From contig NZ_CP026095.1 of assembly GCF_004006295.1 (NCBI RefSeq), forward strand, positions 446,001 to 510,000: a stretch of 64,000 nt of DNA, read 5' to 3'. Below the pieces are notes generated by a model. That model saw only the letters and a list, made by a program, of their open reading frames with translations, was not told the DNA's origin and searched no databases. The stretch is from Peribacillus asahii (GTDB lineage: Bacteria > Bacillota > Bacilli > Bacillales > DSM-1321). The stretch's first letter is position 1, and the number at the start of each line of letters is the position of its first letter. The translations under genes and the position numbers were made by a program. This document shows positions 25,166 to 33,823 of the stretch, one piece after another.

Positions 25166-26044
25166 ATGAAAGTGAAGATTGTACTAATTGTGTTTATTGT
25201 TTTAGGGTTGTCATTCACTTTATTTCAAGTTTTTATAAAAGATTCTCCTAAGATGATTTCTCAACAAGATGCTGAACAAATTGCAACGAAACTATACGGT
25301 GGAAAGGTGTTAAATACAACAGTACATGCTGAAAAGGACAATTATCAAATTTCGCTTGAAAACGATCAAGGAATCTATAATTTGTATGTAAATGGGCAAA
25401 CGGAGAAAGTTAGCAATGTCCGACTTGTTGAGAAGAAAGAAATCGCATTAACTGTTGATGAGGCGAAAAAGAATATAGAAAATGAACTAAACGGCCGCGT
25501 ACAGGAGATTAAACAAATGGATAAGGAGGGTCGACCTTTTGTAGAAGCTATTGTAGAGAAAGATCAAAAATACTATCAGATTGAGTATGATTTAAATGAA
25601 AAAAAGATAGTAGCCAATCATGAAGTGAAGGATCAAGTGGAAACACCTGTTATTTCAAAACAAGAAGCAAAAGATATCGCATTGAAACAATTTAAAGGTG
25701 AAGTTACGAAGATATCTACAGTAGAAACTTCAACAGGTACACACTATAAAGTAACCATTGATGGTCAAACGGCAGATGCTAATATCTATGTGCAGGGACA
25801 TACAGGAGTTGTATCCTCTATCTCTGTTAATTCTAAGCAAGATGATGACGACGAAGCCGATGATGACGAAAATAACAATAACAACAATAACAACAATAAC
25901 AACAATAACAACAATAACAACAATAACAACAATAACAACAATAACAATAGTAATAACGATAACGACAATGACCATGACGATAACGACGAAGCCGATGATG
26001 ACGACGATGAGGATGAAGCCGATGACGATAATGATGACGATTAA
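25166..26044 (+). CDS. Membrane-anchored PepSY-domain protein with poly-Asn/Asp tail
   Basis: A 292-residue protein: one N-terminal hydrophobic anchor (VKIVLIVFIVLGLSFTLF), then extracytoplasmic PepSY-like repeats, seen as recurring ISQQDAEQIATKLYGGKV, VDEAKKNIENEL and ISKQEAKDIALKQFKGEV units each followed by a lysine-bearing strand. The last 75 or so residues are almost only Asp and Asn with a run of about 27 Asn. Such an acidic tail could bind Ca or other cations. ATG at 25166 has AGGAGG upstream; the gene is twelve bases from the kinase gene. It resembles YkoI in position. Confidence 0.8.
   Translation: MKVKIVLIVFIVLGLSFTLFQVFIKDSPKMISQQDAEQIATKLYGGKVLNTTVHAEKDNYQISLENDQGIYNLYVNGQTEKVSNVRLVEKKEIALTVDEAKKNIENELNGRVQEIKQMDKEGRPFVEAIVEKDQKYYQIEYDLNEKKIVANHEVKDQVETPVISKQEAKDIALKQFKGEVTKISTVETSTGTHYKVTIDGQTADANIYVQGHTGVVSSISVNSKQDDDDEADDDENNNNNNNNNNNNNNNNNNNNNNNNNNSNNDNDNDHDDNDEADDDDDEDEADDDNDDD
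25871..25949 (+). repeat. In-frame 9-bp tandem repeat coding for poly-Asn
   Basis: AATAACAAC is repeated about seven to eight times without interruption and encodes the Asn run of the PepSY protein. Being a multiple of three, copy-number change would lengthen or shorten the tail without a frameshift. Confidence 0.9.
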
Positions 26045-26062
26045 ATTTAAATAAAAATAGAA

Positions 26063-26114
26063 TTATTCACAAAACTATCCACAGATTACCCACATTTTAA
26101 AAAGTCACTGTGAC
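26063..26114. promoter_or_regulatory. DnaA-box-like cluster plus the same 11-bp palindrome
   Basis: TTATTCACA (26063, matching TTATNCACA), CTATCCACA (26075, one mismatch) and TTACCCACA (26086, one mismatch) lie 12 and 11 bases apart. Nine bases after the last is GTCACTGTGAC (26104-26114), identical in sequence and distance to the element at 15035-15096. It lies downstream of the PepSY gene and before its terminator. Confidence 0.6.
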
Positions 26115-26119
26115 ACTTA

Positions 26120-26158
26120 AGCCTGAGTTCTAAATTTAGAACTCAGGCTGTTTTATTT
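26120..26158 (+). terminator. Terminator after the PepSY gene
   Basis: AGCCTGAGTTCT and AGAACTCAGGCT form a perfect 12-bp stem with a six-base loop, followed by GTTTTATTTTG. Confidence 0.85.
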
Positions 26159-26194
26159 TGGCCAAAATGATAGGGCTAGCTATCGTATATTTCG

Positions 26195-26211
26195 TGTGAG
26201 AAAACATGACA
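26195..26211. promoter_or_regulatory. TnrA box upstream of nasB
   Basis: TGTGAGAAAACATGACA fits the TnrA/GlnR box TGTNAN7TNACA exactly. It lies about 90-107 bases before the nasB start, the position expected of an activator site. TnrA activates nas genes during nitrogen limitation in B. subtilis. Confidence 0.85.
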
Positions 26212-26301
26212 TATTTAATTTTTAAAATTGTATTTTGTGGTAGGCTAAGAAAAATATCTGTTGGTTGGTTGGTATCATCTTTTTTTACTGGAGGTTTTAG
26301 A

Positions 26302-28659
26302 ATGCATAAACAGAAGCTGATGTTGATTGGGAACGGAATGGCGGGCGTACGCTGTGTTGAAGAAATTATAAAAAATGCCCCCGATACTTATGATATTACG
26401 GTTTTTGGAAGCGAACCGCATGTTAATTATAATCGAATTTTATTGTCGACTGTATTACAGGGCAGTACGTCATTTACAGATATTGCAATAAACGACCGCG
26501 ATTGGTATGAAGAGCATAACATTCAGCTGTTTACCGGAGAAACAGTTGTACAGATTGATATAGAGAAAAAAATGATAAAAACGGATAAAGAAAGAGAAGT
26601 AGATTATGACAAGCTTATTATGGGAACTGGTTCTGTTCCATTTCTTATCCCTATCCCAGGCGCAGATAAAGAAGGAGTTATGACATTTCGTACAATTGAA
26701 GATTGCCAAAAAATGATGGAAGGATCGAAGCGCTATAAGAAAGCTGTTGTAATTGGCGGAGGGTTATTAGGGTTAGAAGCGGCAAGAGGATTATTGAACC
26801 TTGGGATGGAAGTGAGTGTTGTTCATATTGCGAGTCATTTAATGGAGAGACAGCTTGATTCAACAGCGGCCAATATGCTGAAGAAGGAATTGGAAGCTCA
26901 AGGGATGAACTTTCTGTTAGAAAAAGAGACTCAAGAGATTTTTGGTAACGGCCGTGTAGAAGGTTTACGTTTTAAAGATGGAACGGAAGTAGAAGCTAAC
27001 TTAGTTGTGATGGCTGTGGGCGTTCGTCCGAATATTCAGTTAGCGAAGGAAAGTGGAATCGAAACAAATCGTGCAATCGTCGTCAATGATTATTTAGAGA
27101 CGAATATACCTGATATTTACGCTGTCGGTGAGTGTGTGGAACATCGAGGGATGGTTTACGGTCTTGTAAAACCTCTTTATGAGCAGGGTAAAGTACTAGC
27201 AAAGCAGATTTGCGGTATACAATGTGATGGGTATCAAGGCTCTGTACTCTCTACACAGCTAAAAATATCAGGTGTGGATGTATTTTCGGTTGGTCAATTT
27301 ACTGATGGTGAAACGACGAAATCTATTACAGTTTTTGATGAGTTAGATGGAGTATATAAGAAGATTGTCCTTCAAGATAATAAAATGATTGGGGCCGTCT
27401 TGTTTGGTGATACAAGTGATGGACCAAGGCTGCTAGATATGATTCTTGAACAAAGAGATGTATCTGAGATGGAAAAAGTCGCTCTGTTTCAATCATCTGA
27501 AGGATGTGAAAGTCAAGTTGCTTCTATGGCTCATGGCGATATGATTTGTCAATGTAATGGTGTGTCAAAAGGAGCGATTATTGAAGCGGTTCAAAAGGAA
27601 GGATTAACAACCGTTGAACAAGTGAAAGTATGTACAAAAGCTTCGGGTTCTTGTGGAGGCTGTAAACCGTTAGTAGCAGAATTGCTGGCGTATATTCAAA
27701 GTGATTCCTTTGATGAAGTGATCGAACAAAAGACTATGTGTGCTTGTACATCATTAACAGAAGATGAAGTGGTGCAGGAAATACAGCAGAGAAATTTTAC
27801 ATCTATACAAGAAGTAACCGATGGATTGAATTGGGAGCATTCAGCAGGATGTGCTATATGCCGTGCCGCATTACATTATTATTTAGGCATGATTTATCCG
27901 GAATATGAGCGTAAACAAGAAGCTCTGTTTATAGCAGATCATATGAATGCTACTTTGCGACAAGACGGTACGTACTCTGTTACTCCGCAAATGTATGGGG
28001 GGATGACAACCGCAGAGGAATTAAGAAAAATTGCAGACATCGTAGAGAAGTATCAAATACCAAACGTTGCTGTAACAAGTGAACAAAGAATTCATTTAAC
28101 TGGAATAACAAAGGAGCAGCTGCCGTATGTCTGTGCAGAATTGAATATGTCGTTACGTTCTATTGATCAACATGCAGTCCAAAATGTAAAAGTAGAGTTA
28201 GGCGAGGGTACGTGTCAATGTAATCAACATCCAGCTTTTCAATTGGCTATTGATGTAGACAAGAGATTAGAATTTCTAAAAACGCCTAATCAGGTGAGGT
28301 TGAGTATCGCTTCTTGCCTGCATAACGGTGAAGAAGTGTTAACAAAAGATATAGGATTTATTCCTATTCATAGAGGATGGGAAATGTATGTTGGTGGAAA
28401 TAGCGGGCGTAATGGGCGTGTTGGCGAATTATTATATGTTGCCGAGACAAGCGAGGAAGCACAAGAGATGATTAGTGCCTTTGTTCAATATTATCGTGAA
28501 ACGGCTAATTATTTAGAATATATAGGACAGTGGGTTGATCGAATTGGTTTAATACACATACGTGAAGTGTTGTTTGCAAGAGAGTTTCGCAATCAACTCT
28601 GTCAGCGATTAGAATTTGATATTTCTCAACGTAAACCCAATTTAGTAAGGAGTCATTGA
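26302..28659 (+). CDS. nasB: Assimilatory nitrate reductase electron-transfer subunit NasB
   Basis: A 785-residue flavoprotein closely related to NasD encoded downstream. Order: FAD-binding GNGMAGVRC at the N terminus, NAD-binding GGGLLGLEAARGLL near 155, GECVEHRG, then two cysteine-rich BFD-type segments (CQCNGVSKGA...CGGCK and CACTSL...CAICRA), then a C-terminal sirohaem-reductase-like part. In that part only Cys638 and Cys672 remain of the four iron-sulfur/sirohaem Cys present in NasD, so it should not reduce nitrite. This suits NasB, which passes electrons from NADH to NasC. ATG at 26302 has GGAGG upstream. Length is near the 770 residues of B. subtilis NasB. Confidence 0.87.
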   Translation: MHKQKLMLIGNGMAGVRCVEEIIKNAPDTYDITVFGSEPHVNYNRILLSTVLQGSTSFTDIAINDRDWYEEHNIQLFTGETVVQIDIEKKMIKTDKEREVDYDKLIMGTGSVPFLIPIPGADKEGVMTFRTIEDCQKMMEGSKRYKKAVVIGGGLLGLEAARGLLNLGMEVSVVHIASHLMERQLDSTAANMLKKELEAQGMNFLLEKETQEIFGNGRVEGLRFKDGTEVEANLVVMAVGVRPNIQLAKESGIETNRAIVVNDYLETNIPDIYAVGECVEHRGMVYGLVKPLYEQGKVLAKQICGIQCDGYQGSVLSTQLKISGVDVFSVGQFTDGETTKSITVFDELDGVYKKIVLQDNKMIGAVLFGDTSDGPRLLDMILEQRDVSEMEKVALFQSSEGCESQVASMAHGDMICQCNGVSKGAIIEAVQKEGLTTVEQVKVCTKASGSCGGCKPLVAELLAYIQSDSFDEVIEQKTMCACTSLTEDEVVQEIQQRNFTSIQEVTDGLNWEHSAGCAICRAALHYYLGMIYPEYERKQEALFIADHMNATLRQDGTYSVTPQMYGGMTTAEELRKIADIVEKYQIPNVAVTSEQRIHLTGITKEQLPYVCAELNMSLRSIDQHAVQNVKVELGEGTCQCNQHPAFQLAIDVDKRLEFLKTPNQVRLSIASCLHNGEEVLTKDIGFIPIHRGWEMYVGGNSGRNGRVGELLYVAETSEEAQEMISAFVQYYRETANYLEYIGQWVDRIGLIHIREVLFAREFRNQLCQRLEFDISQRKPNLVRSH

Positions 28660-28665
28660 GGAGCG

Positions 28666-28713
28666 ATGGATTTTACATTAGAAAGAGCAATCATGTCAGT
28701 AAAAAGTGATTAA
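28666..28713 (+). CDS. Fifteen-residue ORF between nasB and nasC
   Basis: GAGGAG followed by ATG opens a frame encoding MDFTLERAIMSVKSD, seven bases after the nasB stop. It could couple translation, or be the stump of a lost gene. No family is recognised and it may be chance. Confidence 0.2.
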   Translation: MDFTLERAIMSVKSD

Positions 28714-28739
28714 CCTAAGTAAAAAAAGGAGCAGACGCT

Positions 28740-30875
28740 ATGACTGAAATGTTATTAAAATACTTTCGCAATCAACAAAAACAGGTGCAGTCGGAAAAGC
28801 TATATGATACTCAATGTCCATACTGTAGTATGCAATGTAAAATGCAATTTATCGAACAAACGATTGTCACAGGAAAAAAGTATATGACTATTGGAAAAGA
28901 CAATCCGACTTCTCAAGGACGCTTATGCATAAAAGGAATGAATGCTCATCAGCACGCTTTGCATCACGAGCGAATTAAATATCCTTTATTAAAAGTAAAT
29001 GGAGAATTTACTCGCATTTCTTGGGAGGAAGCTTTAAATCATATTAAAGAAAATTTCACGAAAATTCAGTCTGAAGATGGGATGAATGCACTAAGTGTAT
29101 ATGGCAGCGCGTCGATTACAAATGAGGAAGCTTACTTATTAGGGAAGTTTGCACGCGTAGCGTTAAAGACCAAATATATTGATTATAATGGGCGCTTATG
29201 TATGTCGGCCGCAGCTTCTGCCGCTAGTCAAACCTTTGGGATGGACAGAGGATTAACGAACAGTTTAGCGGAAATTCCATCTGTACAGTGTATCATTTTA
29301 GCGGGGACAAATATTGCTGAATGTCAACCGACTATCATGCCTTACTTTGAAAAAGCGAAAGAAAATGGCGCGTTTATTATTGCGATTGATCCGCGAGAAA
29401 CGGCGACAACGAAAATAGCAGACTTACACTTGAAGGTTAAACCAGGAAAGGATGCTGCTTTAGCCAATGGCTTATTAAAAGTGATTATTGATGAAAATTA
29501 TGTGGATGAAACATTCGTTCAAGAAAGAGCCAAAGGTTTTACGGAAGTAAAGGAGCATGTTTCTTCTTTTACCTTGGAGGAGATTTCAGAATTGACGGGA
29601 GTTCCTGCAGCCGACATCCGTAAGGCTGCTACGATGTTTGGGAAAAAAGAAACGGGCATGATTTTTACAGCAAGAGGGGTTGAACAACAAACGGATGGAT
29701 CTATTGCTGTTCGTAATTTCTTAAATATTCTAATTGCTACAGGTAAACTTGGAAAATGGGGCTGCGGCTATGGAGCGATTACTGGACAGAGCAACGGTCA
29801 GGGAGCAAGAGAACATGGTCAAAAAGCAGACCAACTTCCAGGATATCGTTCCATTGAGAACGAGGAACATCGAGCCTATATTGCGAGTGTGTGGGGAATT
29901 CATCAAGATGAGATACCTAGAAAAGGTGTATCCGCTTATGAAATGATGGAGAAAATTCATGATGGCGAGATTACAGGAATGTTTTTAATGTGTTCAAATC
30001 CGATTGTTTCCAATCCTAATGCTAACTTCGTGAAAAAAGCATTAAATAAGTTAAAGTTTCTTGTAGTAGCAGATATGTTTATTTCAGAAACTGCTAGATT
30101 GGCAGATTTAATTTTACCTACTTCGTCTTATTTAGAAGATGAGGGGACGATGACAAATGTAGAGGGGCGAGTTACATTGCGAGAAGCAAGCTGGCCGACT
30201 CCCGAAGAAGTAAAGCATGACTGGCAAATTATTTGTGAGATTGCCCGTGTGCTTGGAAAAGGGGAGTATTTTTCGTTTTCATCTGCTGAGGAAGTTTTTA
30301 ATGAATTAAGAGCAGCGAGTCGGGGAGGAATAGCAGATTATTATGGAATAACTTATGAGCGTTTGAGGAAGGAGGGCGGCCTTTTATGGCCATGTCCAAC
30401 ACTTGATCATAAAGGAACAGAGCGGTTATTTGAACAATCATTTGCCCATCCTGACGGTTTAGCATCTATGGTGTCTGTACCAAATAGCCCTCAAGTTCCA
30501 AAAGAACAGTTAACTGAGGAGTTTCCATTGTACTTAACAACAGGACGGGTGATGTCTCATTATTTAACAGGTGTACAAACGAGAAAAAGCTCTTCGCTTT
30601 CAGCTAGGAATTTCGAATCTTATATGGAAATCCATCCAAATACCGCAAGGAAGTATGATATTCAAGATCAATCTTTAGTGAAGATTGAATCTAAGCAAGG
30701 AAGCATTATTGTTAGAAGTAAATGGTCAGACACAATTCGGCCTGATACCGTTTTTGTACCATTTCATTGGGCTGATTCGCAAAATGTGAATTGTCTTGTT
30801 TCGGAGAAATTAGATCCTACATGCAGGATGCCAGGCTTTAAAGTGAGTGCAGTAAAGATAGCTCCAGTTGTGTAA
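28740..30875 (+). CDS. nasC: Assimilatory nitrate reductase catalytic subunit NasC
   Basis: A 711-residue molybdopterin oxidoreductase, nearly the length of B. subtilis NasC (710). The N-terminal 4Fe-4S site is CPYCSMQCKM with the fourth Cys in GRLCIKGM. Next come the molybdopterin-binding core (YGSASITNEEAYLLGKFAR, LAGTNIAECQPTIMPYFE, IDPRETATTKIADLHL) and the C-terminal dinucleotide-binding domain (TGRVMSHYLTGVQTRKSS). It reduces nitrate to nitrite in the cytoplasm with electrons from NasB. AAAGGAG lies before the ATG, and the gene is probably co-transcribed with nasB from the TnrA-controlled promoter. Confidence 0.92.
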   Translation: MTEMLLKYFRNQQKQVQSEKLYDTQCPYCSMQCKMQFIEQTIVTGKKYMTIGKDNPTSQGRLCIKGMNAHQHALHHERIKYPLLKVNGEFTRISWEEALNHIKENFTKIQSEDGMNALSVYGSASITNEEAYLLGKFARVALKTKYIDYNGRLCMSAAASAASQTFGMDRGLTNSLAEIPSVQCIILAGTNIAECQPTIMPYFEKAKENGAFIIAIDPRETATTKIADLHLKVKPGKDAALANGLLKVIIDENYVDETFVQERAKGFTEVKEHVSSFTLEEISELTGVPAADIRKAATMFGKKETGMIFTARGVEQQTDGSIAVRNFLNILIATGKLGKWGCGYGAITGQSNGQGAREHGQKADQLPGYRSIENEEHRAYIASVWGIHQDEIPRKGVSAYEMMEKIHDGEITGMFLMCSNPIVSNPNANFVKKALNKLKFLVVADMFISETARLADLILPTSSYLEDEGTMTNVEGRVTLREASWPTPEEVKHDWQIICEIARVLGKGEYFSFSSAEEVFNELRAASRGGIADYYGITYERLRKEGGLLWPCPTLDHKGTERLFEQSFAHPDGLASMVSVPNSPQVPKEQLTEEFPLYLTTGRVMSHYLTGVQTRKSSSLSARNFESYMEIHPNTARKYDIQDQSLVKIESKQGSIIVRSKWSDTIRPDTVFVPFHWADSQNVNCLVSEKLDPTCRMPGFKVSAVKIAPVV

Positions 30876-31474
30876 ATAGAAGCTAAAATGAAAAAGGACC
30901 ATGAGGAAAGAAGATGGAGGCTGATAGCCGAAGTCTTCTTTTTTTATGGAATCGTATTAATAAATGGGGCTTGTGAACTTTATTCCGCCTGTGGGTAGGA
31001 GATGAGGATAGAAAAACTATTTTTAAAGAGCGTGGGATTACACTGGTAAGTTATAAAGAGGCTAAAAAAGAAATGGGTGAACAACTGAGTATAGAATAGG
31101 AGTTAGAGCCTATAGAGTGGGGGCTTTGGAGAAGGGGTGAAGCGTTATTAATATAAAGACAGCGAAAGTGATGTCGGTTTTATTACCTCCACCTCTAAGC
31201 CATTTTGTTCTTCCTGTACACGCGCACGTTTATCTTCAAATGGATTTAATTTAAAAAGTTTAATTGGAAGTGAAGCAGGAGTTATTAGATGCTATTTGTA
31301 ACGTATGGAATGTATGTGCAGATCCGCGCATCACTATTCTGACGAAGGAACCGAGCAAACCGCCATAAATTGCAAAGAATAGAGACGTCTTATATTAGGG
31401 GATGGGACGAATAAGAGAAAATCCTGACTTACTTGTTTGTTTTCTAGTTGGATAAGTTAAAAATCAATAGAATG
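30876..31474. other. Gene-poor interval with possible coding debris
   Basis: About 600 bases after nasC hold no intact gene. Two open stretches of about 40 codons have protein-like composition: plus strand about 30971-31099, ending GITLVSYKEAKKEMGEQLSIE, and minus strand about 31155-31290, including LNPFEDKRARVQEEQNG. Neither has a proper start and no family was recognised. They look like remains of decayed genes. Confidence 0.4.
30908..30946 (+). terminator. Terminator after nasBC
   Basis: AAGAAGA with inner GGCT pairs with AGCC and TCTTCTT, followed by a run of T. Confidence 0.8.
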
Positions 31475-31523
31475 AAATAAGGTAACTTATGGAGGTGCAA
31501 GCCTCTTATAAGTTACCTTATTT
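31475..31523. terminator. Terminator 3' of nasA
   Basis: AAATAAGGTAACTTAT and its exact complement form a 16-bp stem with a loop containing a smaller GAGG/CCTC pairing. It follows the minus-strand nasA stop and faces the nasC side, so it may work in both directions. Confidence 0.75.
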
Positions 31524-31542
31524 GTTTTGCCTTTCTCTATAA

Positions 31543-32742
31543 TTAAGCCGTTTTTTCTTTTAGAGCTAACGTTTTTTTCCATGAAATTTGTGCAACTGTT
31601 AACAGAATAAGAGCTGCGATTCCGATGCAAGCATAAACAGCGAATCCAGTTGCATATGTGCCGGTGATTTGCTTTAGTGAGCCGAGTAGATTTGGAATGA
31701 AGAATCCGCCTACGCCTCCTGCTGCCCCGACAATACCGGTAATAACGCCAATCTCTTTTTGAAAGCGCTGAGGCACTATTTGGAAAACTGCTCCATTTCC
31801 CATTCCGAGACACATCATGCCTAAAAATAATAACATCGTAACAATCGTAAGAGATGGAAGTGTGCTGATTCCAAACATACATAAAGCAAGAATGATAAAT
31901 AAGAAGTTCAATAGCTTCGCCCCGCCAATTTTATCAGAAATAAAACCACCAATCGGACGGACAAAGCTACCGGCGATTACGCATAATGTAACAAAATCTC
32001 CTGCTTGAATTTTTGATAAATCGTATTGATCGACAAAAAAGATGCTTAAAAAGCTAGTTAATCCAACGAATCCACCAAATGTTACACTGTAGAGAAGACA
32101 GAAATACCAAGTGTCTTTTAATTTGAAAACAGTTAAATAATTTTTGAGTGGCTGTGGCTCAGGTTGTGTAGGTGGATTTTTCGCAATGAATACATAAGTG
32201 ATTAAAACGAGTGTGAGTGGAATTAAGGCAACCCCCATTACTCCGTTCCAGCCAAAGTGTTCTGCTAGGCGTGGACCAAATAACGTTGCGAGAACGGTTC
32301 CGCTATTCCCTGCCCCAGCAATCCCCATTGCTAATCCTTGTAAGTGAGGAGGGTACCAGCGGCTTGCCATTGGAAGTGCTACCGAGAAGCTTGCTCCAGC
32401 AACACCGAGTAATATTCCGATAAAGTAAAGTTCTGACATGGAGTTTCCGAATAACCATCCCCATAATAGAGGAATCATAGTGACAAGCATTCCGCCAATT
32501 GCTGTTTGTCGTGGGCCGATTCGATCTGTTAAGACACCGAGTATTAATCGAAAGAAAGAACCAGCAAGAATAGGAATTGCTACAATCATTCCCTTTTCAG
32601 CGGGAGATAAATTAAAATCTTCGGTGATATACACACCGAGTGCACCGAGTAACACCCAAATCATAAAACTAACGTCGAAATACAAAAATGAAGCGAGCAA
32701 GGAAGGTGCGTGACCATTTTTTGTTAAATTGGATAATTTCAT
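31543..32742 (-). CDS. nasA: Nitrate transporter NasA (NarK/NasA MFS family)
   Basis: A 399-residue, twelve-span major facilitator of the nitrate/nitrite porter family; B. subtilis NasA has about 400 residues. The signature [21 protein letters not shown] (first nitrate motif) lies near residue 140 and [20 protein letters not shown], the second, near residue 350. Arg residues in the corresponding spans bind nitrate in NarK. It supplies nitrate to NasBC. A TnrA-like box and a hairpin lie in its upstream region (32776-32830). It is transcribed opposite to nasBC and nasDE. Confidence 0.9.
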   Translation of the reverse strand: MKLSNLTKNGHAPSLLASFLYFDVSFMIWVLLGALGVYITEDFNLSPAEKGMIVAIPILAGSFFRLILGVLTDRIGPRQTAIGGMLVTMIPLLWGWLFGNSMSELYFIGILLGVAGASFSVALPMASRWYPPHLQGLAMGIAGAGNSGTVLATLFGPRLAEHFGWNGVMGVALIPLTLVLITYVFIAKNPPTQPEPQPLKNYLTVFKLKDTWYFCLLYSVTFGGFVGLTSFLSIFFVDQYDLSKIQAGDFVTLCVIAGSFVRPIGGFISDKIGGAKLLNFLFIILALCMFGISTLPSLTIVTMLLFLGMMCLGMGNGAVFQIVPQRFQKEIGVITGIVGAAGGVGGFFIPNLLGSLKQITGTYATGFAVYACIGIAALILLTVAQISWKKTLALKEKTA

Positions 32743-32775
32743 GTGTTAGTCTCTCCTTTTCAAATAATGATTAAT

Positions 32776-32814
32776 GCAAGTATATAGTTTGGTATAAGGG
32801 TCTGCTATACTTGC
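32776..32814 (-). promoter_or_regulatory. Inverted repeat in the nasA leader/promoter region
   Basis: GCAAGTATA and TATACTTGC are separated by 21 bases, 34-72 bases upstream of the nasA start. It may be an operator or an mRNA hairpin; the function is not evident. Confidence 0.35.
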
Positions 32815-32830
32815 GTAAGGAAATCTAACA
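32814..32830. promoter_or_regulatory. TnrA-like box upstream of nasA
   Basis: CGTAAGGAAATCTAACA fits TGTNAN7TNACA except for the first base. It is 72-88 bases upstream of nasA, similar to the distance of the perfect box ahead of nasD. Confidence 0.55.
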
Positions 32831-33152
32831 TCTTTTTTGAAGGTACATCTCTTGCTCTTTCTGTACTGGCTATATTTATGAATAGTGTCGATTTATACGA
32901 TATTTGGTTTATGTGTGTTGAAAGGTTATGAGGCTAAGAATTAAACATTACATGATTATTGAACAGATTCTTGCATGAAAATAAGCCAGTAAAGGTACCG
33001 GGTTCGTTATTTGGGTTACAAGGAGAAACATGCTGCAACTTTAGAATAAGTAAATAGATGAAAAGTTTCAATTTTTCGATAAATTAAAATGTATAGTGGT
33101 AATCGTGATGTCGATATATAAGGAGATTGTTTGTTTCATATAGATAGAGCCT
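32831..33152. other. Intergenic interval between nasA and tnrA
   Basis: About 320 AT-rich bases with no credible gene on either strand. They contain whatever promoter elements of nasA lie beyond the TnrA-like box and the 3' end of the tnrA transcript. No clear terminator hairpin was seen for tnrA. Confidence 0.4.
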
Positions 33153-33482
33153 TCATTTATAGTTTCTAATACCAAATTGTGCGTTTAATTGCCCTTGTAA
33201 CATTTTCTTGCGAACAGCTTGTTGTTCTTCTCTTTTCTTTTCTTTTGCTATTTCTTGTCGGATTTCAAATGTTTGGACACCGTCCTCGATTTTATTGGCT
33301 ATTTCCATTAATAGCTCCACATCTGAAAAAGAATACTTACGGTTCCCGCCGCTGGATCTTTCAGGAAAAATAAGCTTTCTTTCCTCGTAATAACGAATTT
33401 GTCTTTCTGACAGACCTGTTAATTCACGCATAACTCCGATAGAAATAACCTTTTTATCTTTATAGGATATATCTTTATCCAT
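33153..33482 (-). CDS. tnrA: Nitrogen regulator TnrA (MerR family)
   Basis: A 109-residue MerR-type regulator almost certainly TnrA. The N-terminal [20 protein letters not shown] and [20 protein letters not shown] are the conserved wing-helix of TnrA/GlnR. The C-terminal [15 protein letters not shown] matches the TnrA-specific tail that feedback-inhibited glutamine synthetase captures. B. subtilis TnrA has 110 residues. ATG at 33482 has GAGGTG at proper spacing; ATG at 33488 is too close to it. TnrA activates nitrogen-scavenging genes under limitation; its placement among nas genes, with TnrA boxes around it, is self-consistent. A near-perfect box lies upstream of its own start. Confidence 0.93.
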   Translation of the reverse strand: MDKDISYKDKKVISIGVMRELTGLSERQIRYYEERKLIFPERSSGGNRKYSFSDVELLMEIANKIEDGVQTFEIRQEIAKEKKREEQQAVRKKMLQGQLNAQFGIRNYK

Positions 33483-33576
33483 CTTCATTCACCTCGAAAA
33501 GAATAATTATTTAATTCTTCAAACTTATTCAACTTTTCAGATTTAAATAAATTATACACTATTTATGACGGAATTG

Positions 33577-33593
33577 TGTCACTAAATATAACG
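33577..33593. promoter_or_regulatory. TnrA-like box upstream of tnrA
   Basis: TGTCACTAAATATAACG fits TGTNAN7TNACA except the last base. The minus-strand -10 TATAAT (complement of 33551-33556) follows it, so autoregulation of tnrA, known in B. subtilis, is likely. Confidence 0.6.
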
Positions 33594-33730
33594 TAATGAG
33601 AAATTTGGTACATTGTTCATAAAAAATACCTAATTTATATAGAAGGGAGTTTATATTTAGAAATCTCTGTGGGGAACCAACTTGTTTAACGTAAGCGGTA
33701 CTCTGTAAAGAGAGTACTTTTAAAAAATGA

Positions 33731-33747
33731 TGTTAGATTTACTGACA
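33731..33747. promoter_or_regulatory. TnrA box upstream of nasD
   Basis: TGTTAGATTTACTGACA matches TGTNAN7TNACA exactly. Its centre is about 40 bases upstream of the -10 hexamer TATAAT at 33777-33782, the geometry of TnrA-activated promoters. The region between tnrA and nasD (33483-33823) also holds a small hairpin at 33699-33718 and no gene. Confidence 0.88.
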
Positions 33748-33776
33748 ATACTGTGGAACATTCTTGTTGAGCTGTT

Positions 33777-33782
33777 TATAAT
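33777..33782 (+). promoter_or_regulatory. -10 element of the nasD promoter
   Basis: A perfect TATAAT lies 41 bases before the nasD start with no good -35 hexamer, as expected for a promoter depending on TnrA bound just upstream. Confidence 0.6.
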
Positions 33783-33823
33783 TTGGACTATATTCATTTC
33801 CTAAATTGATTGGGGGACCTTAC

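Noticed and set aside
23120..26044. Two-component system plus PepSY protein as a novel antimicrobial-resistance module
   Set aside because: No ABC transporter or resistance gene accompanies it, and the set resembles the known ykoGHI arrangement of B. subtilis.
25786..26054. Open frames on both strands across the Asn/Asp repeat coding poly-Leu, poly-Val/Ile or poly-Thr
   Set aside because: These arise only because the AATAACAAC repeat lacks stop codons in all frames. The Asn frame continues the PepSY protein and is the real one.
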